From positions 3,100,001 through 3,164,000 of the forward strand of contig LSAX01000007.1 in NCBI GenBank assembly GCA_001557505.1: 64,000 nucleotides of DNA, written 5' to 3'. Positions 33,987 to 43,873 of this stretch are shown here, in pieces (position 1 is the stretch's first letter; each line of letters begins with the position of its first letter). The notes below the pieces were generated by a model that saw only the letters and a list, made by a program, of their open reading frames with translations, ran no database searches and had not been told where the DNA came from. Source of the stretch: Reticulascus tulasneorum. Lineage: Eukaryota; Ascomycota; Sordariomycetes; Glomerellales; Reticulascaceae. The translations under genes were made by a program, and so were the position numbers.

Positions 33987-34314
33987 ATTGGGGCATCCAT
34001 GTAACAATGTCTTGGTGCGGCACAGCACCCCCCTGTGTGATATGGGTTTATCTGCATGGCGGCGTGCTATCAGCGTAGCAATTTGATCATCGAAATCATG
34101 GTTTGATGCAGGGTTGCAGTACCGAAGGAAGATTCCATGCGACTTGGGTGCCAGGGGTCTCTCAGGACTTCGAGCTCCCTCTTTTGGCCGTGTCTCCCGT
34201 TCTCCATTGACGATATCTCCACGGAAGTTCCCAATTGCCAGGCATTCGCGTTTTGAGCGTTCAAGTGTTGGGGCACACATCTTGTTGTACGGCTTGTGAC
34301 AATGACCGGCAATC
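33987..34314. promoter_or_regulatory. Promoter of the ankyrin gene
   Basis: A 328-bp region between the MITE and the ankyrin start codon. ORFs here run antisense and lack support, so the transposon lies in the proximal promoter. Confidence 0.4.
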
Positions 34315-36923
34315 ATGGATCCGCTATCAATTGTCGCGTCTGTCGCGTCTCTGCTGGAGATCGGGATGCGAGTGTCGAAAGAATTGAATGGCGTCATACA
34401 CACATGGAAGACCGCCTCACCCGTTATCCTCGCGCTATACAATGAGATCACAGATCTCAACGTAGTCCTGGACCACACTAGGAGTGCCCAGGATATGGTA
34501 CGAGCCAAAGGAGCAAAGTATGATGCGGTATTCCTCGAAACACTGAGCGATCACCTTCGACAATGCGAAAGGGCCCTCCTAAAGCTCGATATCTTAATTA
34601 CGGAGCTCCGAAGCCTGGGGAATCTGAAGATGAAGTATAAGTGGCTGCGAAAGAACTCGGCGGCGATAGATATGCAAACACAGCTGAGAGACGTCAGAGT
34701 GAGAATCAATGAGCTGTTGATTGCGTACAACGTGTAGGTTCTTGACCCGCAGGCCATATCAAAGAACGATGGCTGACATGTGCTTGGGTGAATAGGTCGG
34801 CTGTCTCGAGAATTGAATTGCAACTGAAGGCAGTCCACGCCAATATGCAAATTAACCACGCCACCACCATGGCAAAGATGGATGCCCATCCTAGAGTGCA
34901 AAACTTTACCCAGATTCAGCATGTTACCTACCAAGCGAACTCGCCAGCGCCAGCGAGTCCCAACCAGGAGCTTGTAGCCGTTCTGGCAAAGACGCTGGCG
35001 CATGCCAACATGGCCGAGGCGACGGATCGCAGAACGGTAGAGCAAAGAGTGAGAGAGATCTTGGAAAGGATGGAGTATCAGCAACCTGTGAAGTTGCCGC
35101 CGCCCAAGTATTTGGGTTCACCTCAGCAGCAAGATGTGACATCCGAATCACTGAGACTGGCTGGGACGGCCATGGCAAACCCGTTATTGATCCCTACCCC
35201 AAGCTTTACTCGACCACCTAGATCAAGTTTCGAGCATGACGATGTCCCGACAGTCAGAGTTGTGCTAAGCGGTCGGCGCGCTAGATGCCAGAGTGACTGT
35301 TTATGCCGTTGCCATTCTAGTCGACCGCCAGTGCTGAGATGGGGCAACGCTTTGCTAGGAAGGTTGTTTGTTGGATACAGTGGGTTCCCCGGCACGGCGT
35401 CTTCTTGCGACCTACAGAGCTGCCGAGCTCGTGGACGGGTGACGATCGAGGCATCCTACGTGTTTCCGACATGGTTTTTGCACTATGCCATCTCAGCCAT
35501 GTACATGAAAAACCTTGCTGGAGGGCCGAGGCTCGGCCTGTTCGCCACAAAGAGGATTCCGTTCGTCCCTGGAAACATACTTTACGCGGCGTATGTAGGT
35601 GATCTTGCTGCGGTCAAGAAATGTGTCCAATTGGACCCATTCTCTGTGACATATGCCATGTGCTATGATGGCCGAACGGCTCTTCATCTCACGCTCAACA
35701 CCATGTCTCCGAACAGAGAAGTCATGCAATATCTCCTCCGGAACGGGGCGGACCCTGATGTGGTAGATGACACAGGTAGATCCACAGCGATAAATGCAAC
35801 TCGAGTTACATTGATACCCGAAAAGAGGTCGGCGGAGTCGTTGCAAGTACTGGCTGGCTTGTTTGACACACAGCGCCACATGGACAATCTGAACCTTTCC
35901 TACATCTCCAAAGTCATCCTGGGGATATGTCCTGGGAGCATAACTTCTTTCCTTCGGAAGCCGACATCCTTGGTCCGGGCCCAAATCCACGCTGTTGATG
36001 ATGTGGGCTACTATCCGTTGCACTGGGCCGTCATGAGGGTGGATTTGGAGGCAGCCCGCGAATTGATCAGAGCCGGGGCTGATGTCAACAAAGGATCAAC
36101 AGTCGAAGGATTGAGCCCACTTTCTCGAGCGATGCAGCTGGGCACGCCTGAGATAATCGACACTTTGATTGAAGCCGGGGCAGATATTGGTTGGCTGGAC
36201 GTCTACGGTTGGCGGCCCCTCCACTACGCATGCCGTTCGGGGAATCTGTATGGCATCAGAAGACTGATATCGTTGGGGGTGGACCCAAACTTGAGAACAA
36301 CTACCGGCGACCGCAGTCAAACCATGATTCTGGCGGTCGGGGATGATCGTCTCGAAGCCGTCAAGCTGCTGGTGGAACTTGGAGCGGACATCCATGCAGA
36401 AACGGATGACCTGGAAACCCCGTTGGCATGTGCTATCATAAGAAACTCGCACGAATCCCTCCGGTTCTTGCTGAGTCAAGATGTTAGTCGTCTTGTGGCA
36501 CTTGCGTCAAATGGCTGGACGCTCCTGCACATGGTCGCCAGTGCAGGCGATGCAGAGACGATGAGAATCCTAGCTAGTGCCAACGTGGCCGGCATGGATC
36601 CGGCGGCGAAAGATAAGACGGGACTGACGCCGCAGCAAGTATTTGAAGAAAGGGCGGACCCTGAACTTGCGAACCCATTCGAAGAACTCGTCAAGTGGAT
36701 AGAAAAGGCCGGCGGACGCGGTTGGGAGCAGACGGTGGACTTGAATCGAGATGATGCCCTCAACGAGGATGAGGATGCAGAGGAGATAGAGGCAGAAGAC
36801 GAGTATCACGACGCCGTTGAAGTGTTTGGAGCAGAAGATGCTTCAGGTGTCGAGTCCTCTGGATTGTGGAAGGACAGCCACTGTCCTGTTGTCGAGCATG
36901 TTGAGCTTGCAGAATCCTGCTAA
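34315..36923 (+). CDS. HeLo-like-N / ankyrin repeat protein (NLR-like architecture)
   Basis: Exons 34315-34733 and 34796-36923 (GTAGGT...AATAG) give 848 aa. Residues 1-160 start MDPLSIVASVASLLEIGMRV and form a helical bundle of the fungal STAND N-terminal (HeLo-like) type. A Cys-rich segment (about residues 300-345: CQSDCLCRCH ... CDLQSC) is a recurrent fungal module before ankyrins. From about residue 375 there are eight to nine ankyrin repeats (DGRTALHLTLNTMS, VGYYPLHWAVMRVDLEAARE, YGWRPLHYACRSGNLYGIRR, NGWTLLHMVASAGDAETMRI). The tail is acidic. There is no NB-ARC or NACHT domain, so it is a truncated NLR-like layout. A role in self/non-self recognition is inferred. Confidence 0.85.
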
Positions 36924-37091
36924 ATGTGAGGAAAGTTGATTTGATGTAATATGAGGCTCGGCGTTTGGTCCTCTTGAGCTGGTCTAGAAAGCAGATGACT
37001 TTCATAACGGGGACATGGCGATCGCTGCAAGTCCAGGCGTAGTCTGTTTCCTCTGGTAAGCCATTCGCTTGATCTAAAGTACACCACCACG

Positions 37092-37398
37092 ATGGCCAAT
37101 TTCACCGTCTCCCCAGTCGATGCTGACCAGTCGACGCTGACGAGTACAAGGAGAGCATTGCGCATTTTAAGGCAGAGCAGGACGCCAAGGTGGCCCAAGC
37201 AAGTGTGAAGCCAGAGTTTGGCCAGGCGCTGAGGGGTCTGTGACAAAGCCCGAAACCCTTGTGGACGAAGCCAGAAAACAAACCGACAACATCGACATCG
37301 AGAACGTCTCCAGGAAGAAAATGGAGCTGCTGGACAAATATATCGGGCAGCTGGGAGACCTCAAGAAAAAGGTCGCGATACATAACACGGCGACCTGA
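37092..37398 (+). pseudogene. Frameshifted small coiled-coil gene relic
   Basis: An ATG at 37092 opens MANFTVSPVDAD. The coding-like reading then moves to a second frame (DEYKESIAHFKAEQDAKVAQ, from 37139) and to a third (SVTKPETLVDEARKQTDNID, from 37237, ending with TGA at 37396-37398). A near-perfect 14-bp tandem duplication (TCGATGCTGACCAG / TCGACGCTGACGAG) sits at the first shift and explains it. The second shift is near 37237. No GT...AG pair of usable size repairs the frame. The charged heptad-like helix near the C-terminus suggests a coiled coil. The family is not recognised. Confidence 0.5.
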
Positions 37399-37523
37399 AC
37401 ATTACGATATATCGTCAAGAGGCCTAGCACTAGTAAACCTCAAGCCGAAGCATGATTTGAAGCCTCTACAAGAGAATAGATGGGTATGCAACTGGATATA
37501 TGCTACTATCCTCGCGTAAGAGG

Positions 37524-39434
37524 CTAAGAAATCACGAACCGGGCGGGGATACTCTCCTCATCCTCTAACGCCTCCCCGTCCATAATCCCCTGAACAAAGA
37601 GCTCACCAACCAACGTACAATGAATCTTCACCCCGCCCTCTCTCCCATTATACTTCTTCAACTCTACAGAATTCAACGGCAGTCTCCTTAGCAAAAGCGG
37701 GTTATTGCAGCGGGGCACCACGCCGACCAAATCGCCCTCCATCACACCCTCAAGCCCGAGTCCAAGTAGACCTCCGGTGGTCACAAACGCACGTCTCCCG
37801 TAATGGCACATGACCAAATGCTCGTTCACATCCACGGAGCCACTCGTTGTGTTTGCCTTTAGCTTGGCAAACATAGCGCGCGCCCGGTCTGCTTCCACGC
37901 GCGTCGCATGTGCCATTTTCGTTGTCTCGGGGCTGGGTATCTGCTCCGCATCCAACACGGCCAGGCGGTAAACGGCATCTTCAAGCGCCGCCGTCGTTGT
38001 GTACGCAGCAGTGCAGTTGTCACGAGCAAACGCCTCGAGCGCAGCTACGTACCGTCCGAGATGATCGAAGTCGTCGGCCGCAGGCCCGAGTCTGTCGACC
38101 GAGCCGACGAGGACGCCACTGAGGCGGAGCGAGTTGTTGTCTTTGACTGTGGGGGGTTTGTGTGGTTGTGTGGTTGTGCCTCCGGCGCTGTAGATGTCGT
38201 CCCGCCATCCCGAGGCGGTGTATCCTGGATCTCCTACTCCTGACCAGTCTGGTACCCAGGATGGTAGGTCGCTCATCCGCACCTTCATGCTGCCGCACAG
38301 GGCCAGTAGCTGGAACCCGGACTGCTTGGTGATGATAGACGCGGCAGCTCGGGTATAGACCTCGGGACAGGTCTTGCTATAGTCGGCTTCGAGGCCAAGC
38401 TCCGTTAGATCCGTCGCCATGGCCAATACACCAAACACGTAGTCGCGCGTGTCCGTCGCCCGATTGTCGGTATTGGCTCGGAGCAGTTCGACGAGGGCCT
38501 GCTTGGCTGCACCCGAGGACGCATGAAAGGTCGAGCGCATGAGACTTGGCGCACTGATGAGTATGGGAAGTAGAGGTTGAGAGATCCACCTCAGCGGCCC
38601 GCCCAGCGACTCAGCCAGGAACCAGATATTAAACAACGCCTCAATACCCTGTGTGATGCTGCGAAAAGGAGCCACAGCAGTGCCGCACAGGCAGTACACG
38701 GCTGGTGGCAGCCGCACTTCTTGCACGACCCAGATGCGACCCCAGTACGGCCGCTGCATGAGTGCCTGAACCTGTTCGACCGGAAAGTCGTCCTCGAACT
38801 CTGCCTCCAGCATGGGACCGAAGCCTTGCAGCGTGTCATCAGCAAATGTCCCGGAACCGGCGTTTCTGGCCGCCTTGAACTGGCCAATCCGATGCAGCTT
38901 TGCGAGCGCGTCGTCACTACCATCACCGGCGACGCCGAGCCAGGCAACAGCGAGTTTTGCGCCGGAGTAGATGGCGCTCATCTCGCGGACCTGGGCGGTC
39001 TTTTCATTCTCGTCCCCCTGGTTGATGCACACGGCGTCGATCCAGATTGGGAGGACGCGGTCTCTCAGGCGTGTGTGGATGTGCTGGAGCGCGGCAAAGA
39101 GGTTGGCGCCGACCGAGAAGGCCAGGCCGTTGAGTGATATGTATCGCGACTCGGAGGCGTCGCCCCATGTGTACGAGAGACCGGCGTAGTGTGGTTGGGA
39201 ATCGAGCGATACGGGCTTGATGAATGCACGTACATCGCCGTCGCTGTCTGGGTTCCCGCAGAGGTACATCAACCGGATTTCGCGGCGGCTTTGGTCGAGC
39301 GGCTTGTAGTGGAACGTCCCATCCGGGGATTCTGCGCCGGTCGGTTCGGTGTTGCAGGCCTCCGGGGAAGCGAGGAGGGATGCCCAGTCGCCTTGGCCAT
39401 CCGGATCCAGATAGTCCTGCCCTTCCATGCTCAT
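37524..39434 (-). CDS. HET-domain (heterokaryon incompatibility) protein
   Basis: An intronless 636-aa protein. The HET domain spans about residues 80-240 with its three blocks: YAGLSYTWGDASESRYISLNG, PIWIDAVCINQGDENEKTAQ and YSGAKLAVAWLGV, followed by RPYWGRIWVVQEVRLP. The C-terminal half (YVFGVLAMATDLTELGLEADY ... LPSWVPDW) is the usual conserved tail. A final block with RRAFVTTGGLLGLG is typical of long HET proteins. The family triggers cell death when incompatible hyphae fuse; most members have no known partner. ATGs at 39434 and 39428 are both plausible starts. It converges with the ankyrin gene. Confidence 0.93.
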   Translation of the reverse strand: MSMEGQDYLDPDGQGDWASLLASPEACNTEPTGAESPDGTFHYKPLDQSRREIRLMYLCGNPDSDGDVRAFIKPVSLDSQPHYAGLSYTWGDASESRYISLNGLAFSVGANLFAALQHIHTRLRDRVLPIWIDAVCINQGDENEKTAQVREMSAIYSGAKLAVAWLGVAGDGSDDALAKLHRIGQFKAARNAGSGTFADDTLQGFGPMLEAEFEDDFPVEQVQALMQRPYWGRIWVVQEVRLPPAVYCLCGTAVAPFRSITQGIEALFNIWFLAESLGGPLRWISQPLLPILISAPSLMRSTFHASSGAAKQALVELLRANTDNRATDTRDYVFGVLAMATDLTELGLEADYSKTCPEVYTRAAASIITKQSGFQLLALCGSMKVRMSDLPSWVPDWSGVGDPGYTASGWRDDIYSAGGTTTQPHKPPTVKDNNSLRLSGVLVGSVDRLGPAADDFDHLGRYVAALEAFARDNCTAAYTTTAALEDAVYRLAVLDAEQIPSPETTKMAHATRVEADRARAMFAKLKANTTSGSVDVNEHLVMCHYGRRAFVTTGGLLGLGLEGVMEGDLVGVVPRCNNPLLLRRLPLNSVELKKYNGREGGVKIHCTLVGELFVQGIMDGEALEDEESIPARFVIS

Positions 39435-40513
39435 TATTTGTAGTTCGGAGACCGAAACACAAGGGACTTGATACGGTTTGATCTGTCAAGTCTTGAGACC
39501 CTCCAGATGAGGATGTTCCAGACGGGAAAGCAGGATTGGGGACTGACATGCTTGGCGAGCCTTGCGAGAGTTCCTAGTCGAGCCTACGGTGTGTATCAAT
39601 GAGGTTAGTCCGTTGTAGCTTCAAAATGAACAACATAGACGGAAGTTTGCCTGATTACAAGGCTGTTAAACCAAGGCTTTAGGTACAGCTAAGACTCTAA
39701 AATTAAAGCTACTTGTGTCATTCAACCAGCTTGGCGTCATGTGTATATAATAACTTAGACAGACGGGCTTGTCGACCTGATCTATTTCTCTTGTGGACTT
39801 GGCTTGGAAGCGTTTGAATGGTGCCATGGCAAGATTGGATGATCTTGACAAAACAAAGGGCGGTAAACTGGAATGGCCCGTAATCACCAACCTGGGTGGA
39901 AATTTCCCAGGTGTATGTGAACAAATCTTTCATGCAAGATCGTAAACGGCGGACGTTGTCAGATGTTGAGGCTCTGTGGAAAATTACAGGCCCGTGATGT
40001 GTGCAACAGGGCCAAACCCGAGACGGTGTCGGGTCGGACTGGGATGAACCCGACCTTGAGCTGACCGGTGCATAGATAGATATATACATATATATATGGA
40101 ACCTAACTCGGCGGTACGGATATGATGAGAAGCTCCCTTTCAGCCGTTTGTATTATCATCATTACTGATGTGCCATGGATTCTCGCGTCAAACGTGCTGT
40201 AAATCAACTACGTTGACAGCCCGAGTGAGGTCCACTTCAGTGCACTACCGACCTGAAGCATCCCCGCATTTTGGGAGCATTGGCCGCCTGTAGGCCCTGG
40301 CCATCTTGGTGAATCACAGGTGTTTTCGCCACTAATTAACTACCCAAGTAAGGTTGGCGTATTCCCGTGTCTGACCTAATCCATCCGATACTTCCAGATT
40401 GCTAAAATGCATCCGAGGAACAAACCCCAGCATCACTTCGTCATGAGAGCCCGCGCATCTGCCCGCAACATCCTCTGCAGACTCTAGACACCATCGTTCC
40501 AAGGCGCACGAAT
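39435..40513. promoter_or_regulatory. Divergent intergenic region HET / F-box
   Basis: About 1.1 kb between two divergent genes. A TA-rich microsatellite-like stretch lies at 40073-40099. No gene is supported. Confidence 0.45.
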
Positions 40514-42400
40514 ATGGAGAAGAAGCGAAGGCGTTCGGAGGATCATGATCACAGCGACCAGACTTCGAAGGTAAAGCGGCCTCGTCCCACCGCCACTTCG
40601 CGCCCTGCAGCTTCGACTTCGAGTTCAACCTTGCCTGGCGATCTGTTGTCGCTGCTCTCCGACGAAATTCTAGTTCGGATACTATCCTTTTTATCCGTGT
40701 CTACACTCCTCGACACCGCGCCTGTCTCTCGTCGTTTCTTCCGCCTCTCCTCCGATTCTCAAGTATGGCGCGGTCTCTACTACGAGCGATTTGTCCTCCC
40801 CCGCGCACTTCGCATACCGGGCTTCCGATATGGGTCTATGCGAGAAGGGAGCAAGCTTCACTACTCTGCTAGGCGAGCAGTATGGGCGGACGGCGGATGG
40901 GGCCGCAGGGGTGGGCTTGTCGACATGCAAAGCACCCAAGGCGACGCCGATTTGGCGGATTGGAAGCAACAATACAAGCTACGGCACAACTGGGCGAAGG
41001 GCAAGTGTGCTGTTGAGGAACTCAAGGTCTGCGACTCGCCCGTGTCCAGGGGCACGTCAACAAAGACGCTTGTGAAGGTGGTGGAAGGCATCGCATTCAC
41101 GGCAGATGCTACCTCTGGATTGCGAGCCTGGGACTTGAGGACGAAAGGGCTGATCGCGCAGATCAGCCTAGACGAGTCTGGAATAGAGACAACACCGACT
41201 TGTCTCGCGATCGACGAGCAGTCATCAGCAGCAAGGCATATCGATATCTCTGTAGGATTCCTAGACGGCAGTTTTGGGATCTGGAGAATGGATGTGGAGG
41301 AGAAGAAGTTGATGCGAAGATATAAGCATGAGAAGTCGAGCAGTGGCGAACTTATCGGCCTTGCCTATCATCATCCGTACCTACTGACTGCTACCGAATC
41401 GGTCCTCATATCTCTCTACAACTTTGATGGACGAGAAAACCGGGCAAATGTGGTAGCACCTTACACCTACGGGAGCGAGGCAGAGCAGGAGTCTGAGAGT
41501 GAGACCGAAGCTGAATCGGGGAGTGCTACCATGAGGGAATCAGAAAGCGAAATGGACGAGTCATATCTGCCCGGGTCTTCGAGGCGTCGGACGAAAACCA
41601 GCGATTCAGCACGCCCTGCTTCCCTATCGCCCCCTGTTCTTCTAACGTCGCTAAAGTCGCACACTTCGAGGGCTCCCCTAGCACTTTCGATCAGGAAAAC
41701 GACCGCCTCCGTGGTTGCGTCGATTGCATACAATTTTGCAACCCGCCAGGGGTGGTCCATAGGGATACAGGATCTACACATCCGGCCGAGTCGCGTAGGC
41801 AGTCTCTCGTCTCCGAACATCACGACACGCCTTGCATATACCATGCCTATCCTGACGAGCTCGTCAACCCACTCGAGCCCCCCATCATCTCCCACTCAAA
41901 GAACAAGGTCATCCTCGTCCGGTGATTCTACTCCTGACCGGCCAGCTCCCGGCGGCCAAGATGGCCCAACCACACTCAGCTATACTCACCCTTACCTACT
42001 TGCTACTTTACCAGACAACACCTTGATCCTGCATCTCTGCACCTCCAACGCCACCAAGCTTTCTGTATCTCCAGGCATTCGGCTATGGGGCCACACGTCC
42101 GGCATCAGCGACGCCGAGATTACCGCGCGCGGGAAAGCGGTGAGCGTCAGCTGCCGAGGCGACGAGATCAGAGTATGGGAATTGGAAGGTCGAGTGAGCG
42201 GGAAGAGCATTGAAGTAAGGCCGAAGACGAGCAGAGAATTGCCGAACGAGGGGTATGGTGACAATGAGCAGCGAAATGACTCTTCCCACGACCAATGGGA
42301 CGACAGGAGGAATTGGGTGGGGTTTGATGATGAGATGGTCATTGTTCTCAAGGAAGCCAAGGATGGGCAAGAGAGCCTAATGGTGTACGACTTCACATGA
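40514..42400 (+). CDS. F-box protein, possible WD-like beta-propeller
   Basis: An intronless 628-aa protein. A basic N-terminus with a nuclear-localisation-like KKRRR is followed by an F-box at about residues 42-90: LSDEILVRILSFLSVSTLLD then SRRFFRLSSDSQVWRGLYYE. This segment binds Skp1 in SCF ubiquitin ligases. The remainder has repeated beta-strand-like units ending in aspartate/tryptophan (TSGLRAWDLRTKGLIAQISL, GSFGIWRMDVEEKK, GDEIRVWELEG), which resemble degenerate WD40 blades. An acidic/Ser-rich insert (about residues 318-350, SESETEAESGSATMRESESE) interrupts them. The substrate is unknown. Confidence 0.88.
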   Translation: MEKKRRRSEDHDHSDQTSKVKRPRPTATSRPAASTSSSTLPGDLLSLLSDEILVRILSFLSVSTLLDTAPVSRRFFRLSSDSQVWRGLYYERFVLPRALRIPGFRYGSMREGSKLHYSARRAVWADGGWGRRGGLVDMQSTQGDADLADWKQQYKLRHNWAKGKCAVEELKVCDSPVSRGTSTKTLVKVVEGIAFTADATSGLRAWDLRTKGLIAQISLDESGIETTPTCLAIDEQSSAARHIDISVGFLDGSFGIWRMDVEEKKLMRRYKHEKSSSGELIGLAYHHPYLLTATESVLISLYNFDGRENRANVVAPYTYGSEAEQESESETEAESGSATMRESESEMDESYLPGSSRRRTKTSDSARPASLSPPVLLTSLKSHTSRAPLALSIRKTTASVVASIAYNFATRQGWSIGIQDLHIRPSRVGSLSSPNITTRLAYTMPILTSSSTHSSPPSSPTQRTRSSSSGDSTPDRPAPGGQDGPTTLSYTHPYLLATLPDNTLILHLCTSNATKLSVSPGIRLWGHTSGISDAEITARGKAVSVSCRGDEIRVWELEGRVSGKSIEVRPKTSRELPNEGYGDNEQRNDSSHDQWDDRRNWVGFDDEMVIVLKEAKDGQESLMVYDFT

Positions 42401-42442
42401 GGCGCTCAAGATTCCGACTAGCTTGCATTGTCGACACAATTC

Positions 42443-42791
42443 TTACCGAACTCTTGAGACCGGGTCAACCAGCCTACCAGCCCCGCGCATCTAAGAATTG
42501 AGAAACCACAAGCACTCACCCGGGCGAGAAAGAAATGCAGGCAGCATTGCCAGAAACAAGTCTACCACAGGCAGAACACCTCACCTGAGGCGACGGATGC
42601 CTGCTGCCACTGATGCGGGGTCTCGGGTGCCTTGGGTACATGGCCTGTGAGTAACTGGCACCCGTCGCCGTGGGCTTCTCGTCTCCCTCCACAAGGTCAT
42701 GAAGAGCCCTTGCGATGCTCAAGGACTCCTTGCTCGAATCACTGCCTAGGCTGGACCTTGAGACCGAGGATTGACCGCATTTGCAGGTGAG
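42443..42791 (-). CDS. Possible 3' end of a small gene, 5' end unresolved
   Basis: Exon 42791-42585 reads LTCKCGQSSVSRSSLGSDSS, then KESLSIARALHDLVEGDEKP, ending SGSRHPSPQ at a GTGAGG donor. A 94-nt intron with acceptor TTCTTAG leads to a 48-nt exon (MRGAGRLVDPVSRVR, stop at 42443). Phases agree, and the acceptor before CTC ACC TGC (CGCAAG) is phase 0. No first exon with matching phase was found upstream; the open frame MSGLFAACLTTPPG near 42,910 fails on phase. It could be noncoding. Confidence 0.3.
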
Positions 42792-43873
42792 CTTGCGGAG
42801 CCGCAGTGACGCTATGGAGAAGGCTTATCTGGGGCATTGTTGTCTACATTGCTTTGCCTTGGCTAGGCCGGGCGGTGTGGTCAGGCAGGCAGCGAACAAG
42901 CCGGACATGGTAGTCGAGTCATCGGCGAGCCTCGCCTCCCCGCGGGTGACACTTAGCATCCCCGCCATCACAGTCCTACGTGGGAGCCCTAAAACGTTCA
43001 AGGCGCATTGGCAGGGCTAGTCATCAATCACAGTTCACGGACGCAGATCGCCTTGAGCTAATTAGTTGCCCGACGCTTCTTCTTGCGTTGTGCTAGTGAA
43101 ATGTTGAGGTGTATTTTAAAGCATTGAATATTGGAAACTAAGCCTTCGAGATACCTAGATAGATCGGTAGATAGCCTCATCTAAAAGATACACTTTTCAC
43201 GGCATTTATTCACCATGCAGGTAACCATTGGCCATGGCAACCAGATATCGAAATTACTGAACAGCTTGGTTAAGCACACGCCTACAACCGGTGTACTTGT
43301 ACAATGTGATCGAAGATCAGACGCGACCTCAATACCCAGTGGCTGGTAAACAGGCTTTGACGTTTGGCGTTGTTGATATAGAAGCCGCCATTTAAGATGA
43401 CGGCACACGGTCTGGATGAAACAAGTCCCAGTTTTCACTTTATTCGCCGGCTGCAAGGCGGGATCCATGTGTCCAAAAGCACCGAAACAGTCAACAACCA
43501 AGAAGAGGGACGGGATATATAACGGCACAACCACAGGGAGGGAAGCAGGTATTGAGTCGATGCGGAGAGCTTGCGTCGATCAACTTGGTCGGTCGAGGCA
43601 TAAGCATCGGCGGGTTTCCAGAAGGTGGGTAGCGAGATTACAAAGGAAGAGGAGATTCATGCACACGCGCAATCCGGGCTCTGTTCTGTAGTTGGCTGGC
43701 GTGTCTTTATCCGACGTGTGATATTTGACGCATCGCAGTTAGTCGGAGGAGGGACGAGGATTCCGAATTGGCGAATGAGATGTCAGAGCTGACGGAAGGA
43801 ATCTGCAGTAGTTTACGAATATACGTAGCTGGAAAGACGAAAGCAGCGGAAAGCCGATATGGGCCAACATGGT

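Noticed and set aside
42781..43020. Plus-strand ORF of 79 aa
   Set aside because: Uses a non-ATG start and has no supporting features; the opposite strand is as plausible.
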